Shown here: piece by piece, positions 27,201 to 39,300 of the stretch | Numbering within the stretch: position 1 is the first letter of the stretch | Layout: every line of letters begins with the position of its first letter | From: Natronosporangium sp035305625 | GTDB taxonomy: Bacteria > Actinomycetota > Actinomycetes > Mycobacteriales > Micromonosporaceae | Direction: 5' to 3' | Length of the DNA stretch: 64,000 nt | Assembly (NCBI GenBank): GCA_963809545.1 | Contig: CAWEKD010000007.1 | Location: forward strand, 806,001-870,000 | The notes under the pieces: generated by a model | Seen by the model: only the letters and a program-made list of their open reading frames with translations | Databases searched by the model: none | Told to the model about the DNA's origin: nothing | Translations under genes and position numbers: made by a program

Positions 27201-27324
27201 GGGCTGGGTGCGGCCGGTCCGCTCGTCTCGTCCGGAGCGGTAGCCTGCGGCCTCCCACGGAACAGCCCCGCCTCGGCCAGCAGCGCCCGGAACTGGTCCA
27301 CCTCCTGGGCGAGCCGGACATCCC
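24227..27324 (-). CDS. Giant ESX-associated protein, 3' part after the frameshift
   Basis: This is the continuation, in the -1 frame, of the giant gene that starts at 40821. About 1,030 residues from DVRLAQEVDQFRALLAEAG to the TAA at 24227. It contains a fifth copy of the module seen upstream: SLTFDPVAAQLEE, then a coiled coil (about 26000-25650), then VAMETARRTGRVVRLTVIGD (about 25460-25540). A later alpha/beta segment, GVVVEADGRIRLVVLDLDRG, is followed by a Pro/Glu-rich linker and a charged end (ANAPREEE). No known toxin or enzyme motif was found. A potential upstream extension of this frame to 27568 is Gly/Arg-rich shadow sequence. No good start codon was found at the junction, so it is probably not an independent gene. 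Confidence 0.75.
26471..26530 (-). repeat. 30-bp tandem duplication inside the giant gene
   Basis: Two adjacent 30-nt units start CTGGATGTGACTGGTC (26471-26500 and 26501-26530) and differ at four positions. They encode the duplicated peptides SPTSHIQRKN and SLTSHIQRAT. The reading frame is kept. Confidence 0.85.
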
Positions 27325-30300
27325 AAACAACCCCGCCAGCTCGGCCAGTGAGGGGCGTGCCTCGGTCGCCTCGGTGAGGGCGGGCGAGTGCGACGGTGGG
27401 TTCCGCAACTCCTGCCGCAACGCGACCACCGGATCCTGCGTGGTGCGGTGCGCATCCAGGTAGATCTGGCGCAGATCGCTCCCCGCGGCCACCGCCCGGC
27501 TCACCTGTTCCGGCGTGGCTCCGGCCGCCCGCAGCGCCTGGTGGAACGCGGGCGCGAGCTCCCGCCACTCACGCTGGTTTTCCTGGGCGCGTTCTCTCAG
27601 GAGCGCATCGCGATCCACCGGCTTCCCCGCCCGCGCCTGGGCCTCCGCCTCGTCGTACACCTGGTTGACGTCCACCCCGGCCCAGGCGGCTTCGGCCGCG
27701 GACAGGTTCCGGGCATCGACGACCAGCTGCCCCAGCGGTATCCCCAGCCGGGTGGCCTTCTCGAACAGCGCGTCCAGGTCCAGCCGCAGCCGGTCCACCC
27801 GGGCCCGCAGGTCGAGGGCGGGCCGCTCCTCCCCTTCTCCTCCGGGGTGGAGCGGACCCCGGTGCCGCCGGGTGAACTCGACCAACTCCTCCGTCAGCGC
27901 CTGTTCCCGGTCCGGCCGATGCCAGGCCCCATCCGGGGCGAACCGGTGCGAAGCCGGCTGGTGATCCACCGGCCGCTTCATCTGCAGATCGATCTCGACC
28001 CGCAGCGCGACGGCGGCCTCCCGAACCACCTCCAGCAAGGCCAACTCCCCGATCGGCGACTGGTACACCGGCCGCGCGAACACGGGCTCTCCCAGGGTGA
28101 GCCGGGTCGCCAGGGTGTCGGCCTGGGCCGCGGCCTCCCGCAACTGATGCTCCGCGGCCAGTGCGGCCCGCCACTCCTCGTACCGTCGCCGATTCTGCCG
28201 GTGCGCTTCTTTCCATTGATGTGAGTCGTGGTGGGATTTCCGGATCCTGTGCTGGTACTCCGGGTCGTCGTTGCGGGACAGGTTGAACGCCAACCGCTGC
28301 TCCAGCTCAGCCACCCGTTGGTGTGTCTCGGCCAGCGCCGCGGTCCGCTCCCGGATGGTCTCGGCGAGGGTGCGCGCCTCCGTCAACTTCTTTCGCACCT
28401 GGTCCCACTCCGGCCGGGGGGTGGCGGCGGCCAGTTCTTCGGTCCGCGCGGCCGCCTGCTGAAGCGCGGTGACCAACTGGTCGACGACCAGGCGGCTGTG
28501 CGCCAGTGGGTCCACAGTGAGCCGTATCAACCAGTTCGGGCGCAGCTCGGGCAGCGCCTCCTGGATCACCGATCCCAGTGCCTGACCGGGGTCGTACGCG
28601 TAGGACTCCTGGTCGAGCGCCTGCGCCAGTACCTCCGACAGGGGCAGCTCAGGGGCGTTCTCCTCCCGCACTGCGAGCACCTGCGGAATCATCGGGGACG
28701 GAACGCTCTCGTCCAGGCCGGTGGCGGTGACGTAGTCCCACGGTGGCTGCTCTTCCAGCAGCTTCTTCAGCTCGGGGAGATCACGCTTGTAGATTCGTAG
28801 GTGGATGTAGCCGGTGGCGGCGTCGCGGCGCTGTACCCGCTTGATCTCGAACGCAAGCGGCACCTGGGCGTCGGTGTCTACATAGGAGATAGCCTCCACC
28901 GAGGCGTGGTACTGCAGGACCAGCTCCACCACCGGGCCGGTCTCCTTGCTGGTCTTCTCCATCCGCAGACCCCGCGCGCCACTTTGGCCGTATCCCGCCT
29001 GACCACCGCCGCTGACGCCGCCGCCCACCTTCTCAAGGAAGTCGGCCTGCGGGGACAACCCGTCCGGGTCCTCCTTGCTCCCGCCCTGCCCCAGGTTGAA
29101 CGGTGCCGGCCGCTTCCGTCCCCAACTCAACTCCTGCATCCACTGATATCTATCAATGATGCCGGTGCCGAAGTCCTCAGCCAGCTCCCGCTGCTCCTTC
29201 ACGGTGAACCGGAGCGCGACCCGGGCCTCCACCCGGACGTCCTGGTCACTCGGCAACATCAGCCCCGGGATCACGTCGTACCCGTACGGGTTGGCCAGCC
29301 GGTCCAGATTGGCCGGTACCGCGTCGGCGGACAACTGCTGGTTCACCGCCTCCCGAAACTGCTCGGCCCGCTTGGGACCGAGAAGTTCAGCCAGGGCGCC
29401 CATGGTCATTTCCCGCAGCGGCTGGGTCTGGGCCTGATCGACCCCGAACCGAGACGGCAGCCACGATATGTTGCCGAGGGTCCGCCACCGACTGCCCGGT
29501 GCCGCCGCCCGCTCCGGGACCAGCGTGCCCGCCTCGCTGGCCTGCGCCACCGGATCGACCTTCTCCCGCACCAGCCCTTTCGGCAGGTGCAGTCCCAGGT
29601 CGTACGTCACCTCGATCCGGGTGGTCTTCGGCCGACCGGTGGCCGCTCCGTGCAGCTGCCCCAAGGTGCGGTTGATCACCGAACGCACCCGGGACGGATA
29701 GCGACGGATCTCGAACTCGACCACGATCGGCACCTGCGCCATGGTGGCACCGGACCAGTTGGTCTGGGTACGGATGGTCGTCCGCTGCCAGTCCTCGTTC
29801 ACCGCCATTCGCCAGCCCCGGGCGGTGCCCAGCGACCCCCCGGTCCAACCGAACCTCGCCAGCAACTCCGTAGCCAGGTTGATCTGGGACGACCGCTCGG
29901 ACTTGACGATCTTCTGGCGGTACCGGTACTGCTGCTGCTCGGTACCGAGATTGGCCATTTCCCCGGTCACGGTCACCGGGCCGGCTGGGCGGGCGCGGGC
30001 GACGATCTCGAATCGCTCCCCGACCAGCGGGAACCGGGCGGCGGCCTTCAGCCACTCGGGGGCCGGCAGCTGGTGGGGGATCTCCCCCGCCGCGATGACC
30101 ACCCCGTCGGTATCGTCCAGCATGGTGTCCAGCGCAGCGCGGATACCCGCCTCGCCAGCGACGCCGCCGATCGCCGCGCTCAGACCGGGCACGCTCCCGA
30201 TCGACGCGGGGGCGTCCCCGCTCTCCCGGGTCACCCCGCCGCCGGTGAGCGCGTCGGTCAGCTCCCGCAGCACCTGCGTGACCTGGGTAGCCGATTTCTC

Positions 30301-33300
30301 CTTCCCATCGACCTTCACCGAGGTCTGCCGTAGGTACTCGATCCCGGTGAACCCGAGCGCGAACAGGTCGTCCCGGGAAAGATAGTCGGGCAGGGTGATG
30401 TCCGCACGGTGCAACTTATCGTACGGATACCGGTCGATCAGCTGGGTGATCCCTTCCAGCACCTCGGACCGCGGCCCGTCCTTCGGCACCCCTTTCTTCT
30501 CGCTGTCGTCGTACTGCGACAGCAGATGCGCCAGGAGCGGACGGTACCCGAACTCATCGCCGGCGTCGGTGGTCTTCTCGATCAGCCGTCGCACCGCCCG
30601 CGCGGCCACCACCCGCTTCAGGGTCAGATCCCCCTCCATCCACCGCTGCAGGGAGCGGGCGACCTCCGTGGCCGGCAGCGCGAGCAGACCCCGGCCGTAC
30701 GCGTCCATGGCGTCCGACTCCGCCAGGGTCCAGGTCACCCATCCGTCCCGGACCACCTCCCGGCCGGTCCTGCGCCCCACCCCGCTGGCGGTGACATCGA
30801 TGTACGTGCTGATCCGGGTACGGAAGTGGTACCGGCGTTTCTCGAAGTTGAGCGGCAACCGCTCCACTCCGAAGATCCGGCCGATGGTGTAGGTGATGGA
30901 GCGGTGGAACTTCTGGGAGGCCGACCCCAGCCCCGTCTTCAGCTCAGGCGTGACCCACTCTCCCCGGTATTTCGCGTTGGCGAACAGAGACGCGAGCCGG
31001 AAGGTGAACCGGCCAGTCGTCCCGACGTTGACGATGCCGAGGAAGTGGGTGTCGTGCAGCCGGGTGCCCACCCGGATCCCGTACCGGACGTCCGGCCCCA
31101 ACCCGGTCTGGAATATCTGGTCCCCGTAGAGCCCGTTGCCGGCGAGTTCCTCCGACCGACCGGTGCCATCATCGATCACACTGGTCGTGAACTCGGACAT
31201 GATCCGGTCCACATTGGCTACCGCGTTGACCGCATGGCGTACCTCTCCCATCGGATTGGCGATCGCGACCCAGCGCAGCCCTCGCTGCAATCGAGGCAGC
31301 CGGACCTGCCCCCGCCGCACCGCGCTGGCGCCCGCCTCCGCCAGATCACCGGCGCGTTCCGTCGCGGCCACTTGCTGGCTCAACCGCTCGACCAGGTCAC
31401 TGGCCGCCTGGGTGACCCCCTGGGCGTTCAGTGAGGTCAGGACCGCGGAGTTGTACTGAAACAGCTCCACCGGGGTGCCGTCGTCCCCGGTCACCTCCAG
31501 GCCAGTCACCGGTACTGGCTGTCGGTCGGCGTGCACGAAACTGGCCGGCATCGACACCTCGGCCTGACCGGACAACTCGAAAGTGGACTCCGGTTGGCCG
31601 ACGAACTCGACCCGGATCGTGTGGGGAACCTCCCATACCGCGATCTTGTGATGATGGGGTCCGTGGTCGTCCCCTGTGACCTTGGCATCCCCGGCACCGT
31701 GGTCGAACAGGTAGACGTCGTGACGGGCGTTGGCCACGTCCATCGAGCTGTCCCGCCCCCAGTTGCGGCCGCCCAGCGTGAGGCTTTTGAGCTTGAGGGC
31801 CAGCGAACGGTTACGGGAAGCTCCGGTCGAACGTCCGGTGGCCTGCCGGCCGATGGTCAGGTGAGTGTTGTCCCGGTCCTCGGTGTAGCCACGGAACACC
31901 GCCCGGTCGACGTGCTGCACCAGCGACACCCGGATGATGCGCTCGGTGAACTCGATCACCGGGATCGCCCCCGCCAGCGAGAACCACTTCGGTGCGTACA
32001 GGGTGAGCTCGATGAAGCCCTGCGCCAGCTCGTCGTACCGGGTCTGCAGCGCGGCGGTGGTCAGCTGCCGCTCCAACTCCTGCTCATTGAGCGTCCGGGT
32101 GAGCCGGGCGACCATCTGGACCCGCTCATCAAGCTTGAAGACCTGCTGACGTAGCCATCCGTCCTGCTCGTCCACGCGCATGCCGGAGTCGCCGCCGAGC
32201 AGGAAGTCCGTGTGCCGCAGCAGGTCCTTGATCCGCTCCCCGAGGATGTTCTGCGCTGCGGTGCGCTCTGGAGCCGGGCTGGTGGGGTCGCTGGGGTCGG
32301 GGGCGAGATGCGGGTCCCGCCGCACCGGCGCCCGGTCGGGTGCCGGATCACCGGCCTGCACACTCTCTCCTTCGGAAAGGACCACCTCCCGGGTCGGGCC
32401 CTTGGGATCGAATAGGACGAAGTTCCGGACCATCCCCACTCCGGCGCCGAGCCCGGTGCCGTCCTCCGCACGCAGGTGTGCCGGGAACACCGGCTGCTCC
32501 CCATCGGGCACCACCGGCGTCCCCCGCAGGGTGCCGTCTTCGCCGAGCGCTTCCCGAGCGACCGGCAGGCCGTAGGTGTAGGCGTCGGCCTCGCGGAGCA
32601 TCACCACCATGGTGCCGTCGACCGACCCCTCACCCAGCAACCGGTCACCCGCGTCGAACACCTGGAACTGGTGTCGAATGCCCGGCGTGTCCGGCGTACC
32701 GAACCGGTAGAACTGGTTCCACTCCCGGTTCTTGTCCACCCGCACTCGGATCGCGGTGCTCTCAGCGTTGAAGCCCCCCGAACGGCCCCTGCCGAACGAC
32801 CCGTCACCACTGACCCAGAACCCACCCCCCTCGGCACCGAGATTCCAGTTGCTACTGGCGGAAATGCCGCCGTTGAGCCGGTTGAAGGCGACCCCCACCT
32901 GCTCCAGCCGGTATGTGTCGCTGGGTTTCCCCACCGGCTGGGCGTGTTCCCGCAGGACCTCCAGTCGGTGTCCCAGCCATCCCACCACCTCCCCGTCGTC
33001 CACGATCGGGATGCGGTGCCCGGCGAGAGCCTTGGCGGCAGTGGCGGCGTCCCCCTGCAAGGCCCAGAAATGGTTCCGGAGGTTGTTACGGATGGATTCG
33101 GTGACCGTGATGCCCCGGGCGGTCAGGATCCTGGTGACCTCCTCCACCAGGCGCTCCCGCCCCGTCATCTCCAACATCGCCCAGTGGGGAACGTTGTCCG
33201 CCGACGGCCAGTCGGTCTCCGGGCGGCGCACCGTGTCCTCCGCCTCGAGCCGGTGGTAGAAGTTCTCCGGAACCGCGAACCGTAGGGTGCGCGGCTCCCC

Positions 33301-36300
33301 CGATACGGGTCCGACCCGGATCGGGGTGTCCGGTTCACCGTCCCGCACCTCCAACGGGGTGAGCTCGTAGGACACCTGCACCTCGGTGGGGACCGCCTGA
33401 CCACGGTTGTCGGCCACCCCCAGCGTGGCATCCACGTGCTGACGGGTGTCGAACGTCTGCGTGAGACCGACGCTCCCTCCCCCACCGAGGCCCGGTACGA
33501 AGCGAGCGATCATGCCCAGCGGGTCGTACCGCGTCTCCTCCCGCTGGCCGAGGTTGAGGCCGAGCCCGGAGGTGTTGACCCGGTCCTGGCCACCGGAGCG
33601 TCCCCAGTGTCCCTGCCCCAGGTTGGCCTGGATCTGCGCATGCGGGTTCACTTCGGAGCGGACCCGGCGCGGCTCGGTCAACGACACCTTGATCTGGAAC
33701 TGACGCCGGTGCTTCTGCCCGAAAGTGTGCACCGCCCCGTCTCGGGAGACCGCATTGCGGAACTTGTCCTGGATCAACTCATGCAGCTCCAGCGGGGTGA
33801 CCGTCTCATCCACCCCCAGCGCCAGCAGCCGCTGATTCAACTCCTCCGCCAGCCGCTCCAGGTACGGCAGCTCCTCCATGGCGGTGCCCATCAACAGGCC
33901 GGCCCGGGTGTTGTCTCCCGCCGGCAGCTCCCTGCCCTCCGAGTCACCGACCGGGGAGCGCTCCTCCTCCGGAGAGGACGGACTGGTGGAGCCGGCCGGT
34001 GACGACTGCGCCGGGGTTCCTACGCCCAGAGTGGTGCCCTCCTCACTGGGCGAGAACCGATGGATGGTGCGGGTGCCATCCAGTTCAGTGACGGTCAACT
34101 CCACCCGGGTCTCCGTCTGCCGCGCGAGCTCCCGGGCGGTGGCGACCGAGTCCACCACCTCCAACGCCCGACTGTCGAACCCGGCGAGGGTGACCGGGAG
34201 CGACGTCTGGAGCTCCTCCCGGACCAGTTGCTCCACCTGGTACGTGATGGGGAGCAGCGCGGTGAGCCGGTGCACCGCCGCCCGCCACCGGACCAGCGCC
34301 AGGTCGAACGCGTCTCGGGCCTGCTGCTCCTGTGAACGGAGGTCGGCTCCGGGCTCCCGCTGGGTATCGGCGGCCCGCCGCAGATCGATGAGTTCCTGCC
34401 GGGCCTGCCGAAGCTGCACCGTGGCCTGCGACACCGCGGTGGTGCGTGCCATCACCTCGCCGAGCGAGGCCATCACGTCCGCCAGGCGGTCGAACTGCTC
34501 CCCCGGTTCACTCCGCTGCAGAGCCTGGTTCACCGGCCCCCAGGCCTCGTCCGCCAACTGCCGGACCAGCTCGGCGACCTCCTCCACCCGGGCGATCCGC
34601 TGCGCCAACGGATCCGCGCTCACCTGGATCACCCCACCCGGTTCGACGCGGTCCGCCAGCGCCGCCACCGCCGCTTCCACCAGGGTGGACACCGCCGTGC
34701 TGGTACGCGCCGCCGGCAGCTCATCCAGGTCGAGCCGGGTCGGTGACGTGACCGGAGTGGGAGCCGCCGACCGCTCGGTCGCGGTCACCAGCCCGCCAGC
34801 GTCGATCTCGTACACGATCGGCCCCTCCGCGGACCGCACCTCCAGCCGGAGCGGAACCTTCAGCTCCCGGGCGACCGCGACGGCCACCCGGACCGGGTCC
34901 GCCGGCGGGGGCACCAACCCCACGAACTGGGCGGTGTGGTCCTGGCCGGTCAGGCGGGTGAGCTCCCGGGCGAGGTCGTGGACGGAACTCCACAACTCCT
35001 CCCCGGAACGGAGCGCCCGGTCCCACTGCTTCCGGAGGCGGTCGAGCTGACGCTGCGCGGTCTGCCACACCCGCGCGTCCGTGGGATCCTTGCCGGTTTC
35101 CCACGCCTGCCGGGCCTGCGCGACCCGGGTCTCCAGCGCCCGGATCCGGGCCGGCAGGTCGCGTCGACGGTCCACCTCGGCACGTAGCCGACGGGCCTGC
35201 TTGTGCTGATAGTCCACGACGCGACGGCTCCGGCCGGGGAGCGGTTCGTCCGCCTTGAGCCGGTGCAGTTCGCGCGTCAGGGCGTCGAGCACCTCGCCCA
35301 GGCGGTGGTGGAACGCGTGCTGCCGCGCCAGCGGGTCGCCGGTGGACAACACCACCGGCGCCAGGGAGCCGTCCGGTCGCCTGGCCTGGTCGGCCACCGC
35401 GGCGACCAGCTCCTCCTGCCGTGCACCCGGATGAGGCAGGTGGTCGAACAGCCGGTCCAGGTCGAGCCGGACCGGGACTGGGAGGTGCGGGGCGAGCGTG
35501 TGATACTCCGCCACCGCCCGGCTCACCACCACCGCGTTCAGCAGCCGCCCCTTGTTCCCTGCGGGCAGTTGACCGCTGATCTCGATCAGCCCGGGCCGCA
35601 CCACCGCTTCCCCGGCCGGCAGGTCGGGCCGGACCCGTACCTGCGCGGTGACGGTCCGGTCGGCGAACTCCAACTGAAACGATCCGTCCGACCGCCGGTC
35701 GGCCCGCACCAGCCCGGGAATCCGGCCGGTGACCGCGAGCTCTGGCAACTGCTGGCTGAGCAGCGCCTCCACCCGCGCCGCCTCGGGGCGTACCGCGCCC
35801 ACGGCGGGCGACACCGGTACCCGCACTCGGGACGACGGCATAGCCGTCGGTGCGGGATCGTCGGGGCCGGGGGGCGCGGAGTCGGAGGCGGCCGTCTCCG
35901 ACGTGGCAGCCGGGTCAGGGGTGAAGGTACGAGTGGCGGTGCTCCCGACCGGATCGGTCACGCGTAGCGCGACCTGCCTGCCCAGCGCGTCGGCCAACTG
36001 CTGGGCCCGGTGTGCGAGTTCACCGTCGCTCCGGCGGATCGGCAAGGTGAACCGGTCGGTCGCCAACTGGGTCTCGGCCCCGGTGGCGAACCGGCGCTCC
36101 TCCGCCCGCAGCCCGGCGATGACCGACTCCGCCTCCTGCGCCACCTCCTGCCAGGCCTGCCACCTGGTTTCCTCCGTCCGCTCAGCCAGGTACGCCTCGC
36201 CGGCCTCGGCCAATCGACGGGCCCAGTCCCGGGCCTGATCGACCGCTGCCCGGGTCTCCTCCCCAAACCCGCGTTCGGCGACCCGCGCGGCCACCTCGGT

Positions 36301-39300
36301 GACTTCCTCGGCGACCTGCTGATACCGCCGCACCAGGGAGGCGCTCGGGTCGGAGACCACCAGCACCGGCGCCGACTCCCCGCCCCGGATCGGCAGCGAC
36401 TCGGTGACGGGGATCCCCTGCTGGTCGTAGCGGTCCAGCAAGCCGTCCAGGTTCAGCGCCTGCTGATAGGGGCCGTTCTCGGGAAGCTGGTCATCGGCGA
36501 CGATCCGGTAGGGGTCGGAGGAGGGCGGCGCCGTGTCCCGGCTCACCAACTCCGCTAGCCCGACCGGGCGCTGCCGTCCGGCGTACAGGTCCAGCAGACG
36601 CCGGACCTCCTCCGGCGGTCGCGGCTGCTCCTCGAGTTGACGGGCCACCTCCTGGCGGGCGACCACTCCCTCCGGAGGCAGCAGCCGCAGCGCGACCACC
36701 TCACCGGTGCCGCCGTCCTCAGTGGGGGGACGGACCGTCACCACCAGCCCGGGTTCGCCGGTGCTCGCCCACTGGTCGGTGACCGCCTCGAGCTGGTAAC
36801 CGCGTTCCCTTAGACCGTCCAGCACCGTCTGGGCGCCGCCGGCCAGGTCGACTTCGCCGGGAATCCGCACCAGGTACCGGGGCCCGGCCGGTTCCGTCCC
36901 GGTGGCGGTCGCCGGCAGCGGGTCCGCCAGGAGCAACGGTCGCAGCGCTCGTTCGCCGAGCCGGAGGTCGGCGAGCGCCCTGGCCAGCGGCGCGCTCGCC
37001 GGGGTGTGCTCCATCCGGAGCGCGTCGATGTTCACCGGCCCGACCTGGGCCACCGCCTCCTGGAGTTGGTGCAGCGCGGCCCGTACCAGCGGATGGTCCC
37101 AGGTCCGTGCGGCGGGCGGGAGGTCGGGCAGGGTGATGGTGGCCGGGGACAGCTGCCACACCTGGCCGTCGAGCAGGCCGAGGTGGGGCAGGGTCAACTG
37201 GGCCTCATCCGAGGTGGTCGGGAACTGGAACCGGACGAAGATCCGATCATCCCCCAGCACCACCGGCACCACCTGATCAACCGGGACCCTCTCGCCGACG
37301 ACCTGGAACGGATCGGCCGGGGGCACCGCCCGAGGGTTGATCGGTACCGGCCCGTCCTGCACCGCCCGCTGCCACTGCGCCAGTGCGATCCGGTTGAACC
37401 GCTGGTGGGGGGTGTCGTTGCCGGGCAGGGTCGCGTGTTGGGCCCGCAGGCCGGCCGCTACCTGGGAGGCGACCTGCTCCGCGGCGGTAGCCGGGTCCCC
37501 GGTCACCGTCTCCGGCACCAGGATCTGGGTGGCGTTCCACTGCCGCCAGTGCTGCCCGTCGGACACCCACTGGGCCGGCTTCACGATCACCTCGCCCGGC
37601 GGCAGCGCCGCGGTCTCGACCGTGAAGGCGACAGTGCTGCCGTCGGCGTAGTACGCCAGTTTGATCCCGCTGGCCGGATCCCCGGAGATCGCCACCACCG
37701 TGTCCGGTGCCGGCGCGGGCGACTCCCCGGTGGTGTCCAGCGTCAGTTCACCCGCCTGGAACCGCTGGAAGGTCTGCGCCAGCAACTGTGCCGGGTCCGG
37801 TGCCTCGGTGGTGGACGGACTCTCCGGAGGAGGCGGCGTGTGCACCGTGGTCGGTAGTGACTGCCAGGTCGTGCCCGGTGGGGCGACGACGGCCCCGGTG
37901 GTGCGCCCGGTCCCCGGCGACGTGGCGCGGGCGCTGATCGGCCCGGGCAGCTCCGCCACCACCTGGCTCAACGCTTGCAGTACCTGCCTCCGCAGGTCAG
38001 CCACCACCGCGGTCTGGTCGGTACGGACCTCGCCCGCGAGGACGATCGTCACCGGCTCCCGCTGCTGCCAACCGGCCGGGGTGAACTCGTGCCGGCCGCC
38101 CTGGACGTACCAGTGCCCCTCCGGTGCATGAGCGTCCACAGCGAACCGTACGTCCAGCACGGAGCCGTCCGACAGGGAGAAGGTGACGATGCCGGCGTCC
38201 CGGTCGACCGTGGCGTGCCCCTCGTCCACCAACTGATGGAACAGGCCGGACAGGCCCTGCGTGGCCAGGGACGGATCCGCGCCGTCCGGGAGTGGGGTTC
38301 CGTCCGGGGCGGTGGCGGTGGTGGTCTCCGGGAATCCTCCCAGGTAGGCGGCGCGTACCGCGCCGTCCGCCCCGATCTCCACGGTGAACCGTTGCCCTTC
38401 GTAGGTGCCCTGGGCGTGCCAGGCATCCCCTATGGGCTTCCAGGTATTCCTGCCGGAGTCGGCGGCGGCCTGCGCCAGGACCGCGTCCACCGCCTCCGCG
38501 AATTGATCGGGCGACCAGGAGAGTACCGGGGTGGTGGCCTCAGCGAGGTCCGGTCGGTGATCCGTCCGTCGGAACAACTGACGGAGCCGACCCTCCTCCG
38601 CCGCCTGCCGGTCGCTTTCGGCCTGCACCGCCTGCTCGCGGAGGGAGTGCGCCAACCGCTGCCGCTGGTCGTCCGCCAGCTCGACGGTGCTGAGGTCGGG
38701 GCGGGGTGGGGGTGCGTGGTGACGCGTGGGGCCGGGATGGGTGTCACCGATCCGCGGAGCGGCGGAGCGGGTGCGGTCCGGATCCGGTTCGGGGGCGGGT
38801 GAGGCAGCTTCAGACTCGGATACCGGCGCCGCGGATGCGGACTCGGGGGTGGAGGTCGCGTCTCCCCCCGTGGGCGAACCAGCCGGCGCCGGCGCCGCCA
38901 CCGGTGACGGCGCCGGTGCGTCAGACTGCCTCTCCGCGGGCGGGGGCGACGCCTCCGCCGGTGTTGAGGCCGACGCCTCCGACGTCGACTGCGGGGCACG
39001 CGGCTCCACCGGGGAGGGGGGATCGGAAGTGGACGTAGCCGCGGCGCCTTCGCCTTTCTCCCCGGCTGAGTTGGTGCCCGCTCCCGACGCGGCACCGCTG
39101 TGCGTGGTGGTGGACGAGACGGCCCGGCCGGCCTCGGGGATTGCGCCGGAGGCCCCCGAGTTCACACTGGGTACGGCCCCGGTATGCGACATACTCGGCA
39201 GAGAACCAATCGCCGGGTTGAGCAGATCGGCCATGCTGAGGGTGCCGATCATCCCGCTGAGGTCTCGCGCTCCCCGGATGTCACTGGCGGCATACGTGAG

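Noticed and set aside
27037..27321. Natural C-terminus of the 4,594-residue frame
   Set aside because: After codon about 4500 the sequence turns Arg/Cys/Trp/Ser-rich, while the -1 frame carries normal protein sequence; the tail is out of frame.
27316..27332. Classical X-XXY-YYZ slippery heptamer
   Set aside because: No fitting heptamer exists in the zero frame; only a simple G-run is present, so programmed frameshifting stays speculative.
27325..27568. Independent start for the 3' part of the giant gene
   Set aside because: The first 80 codons of that frame are Gly/Ala/Arg-rich shadow of the upstream frame, and no ribosome-site-supported start was found.
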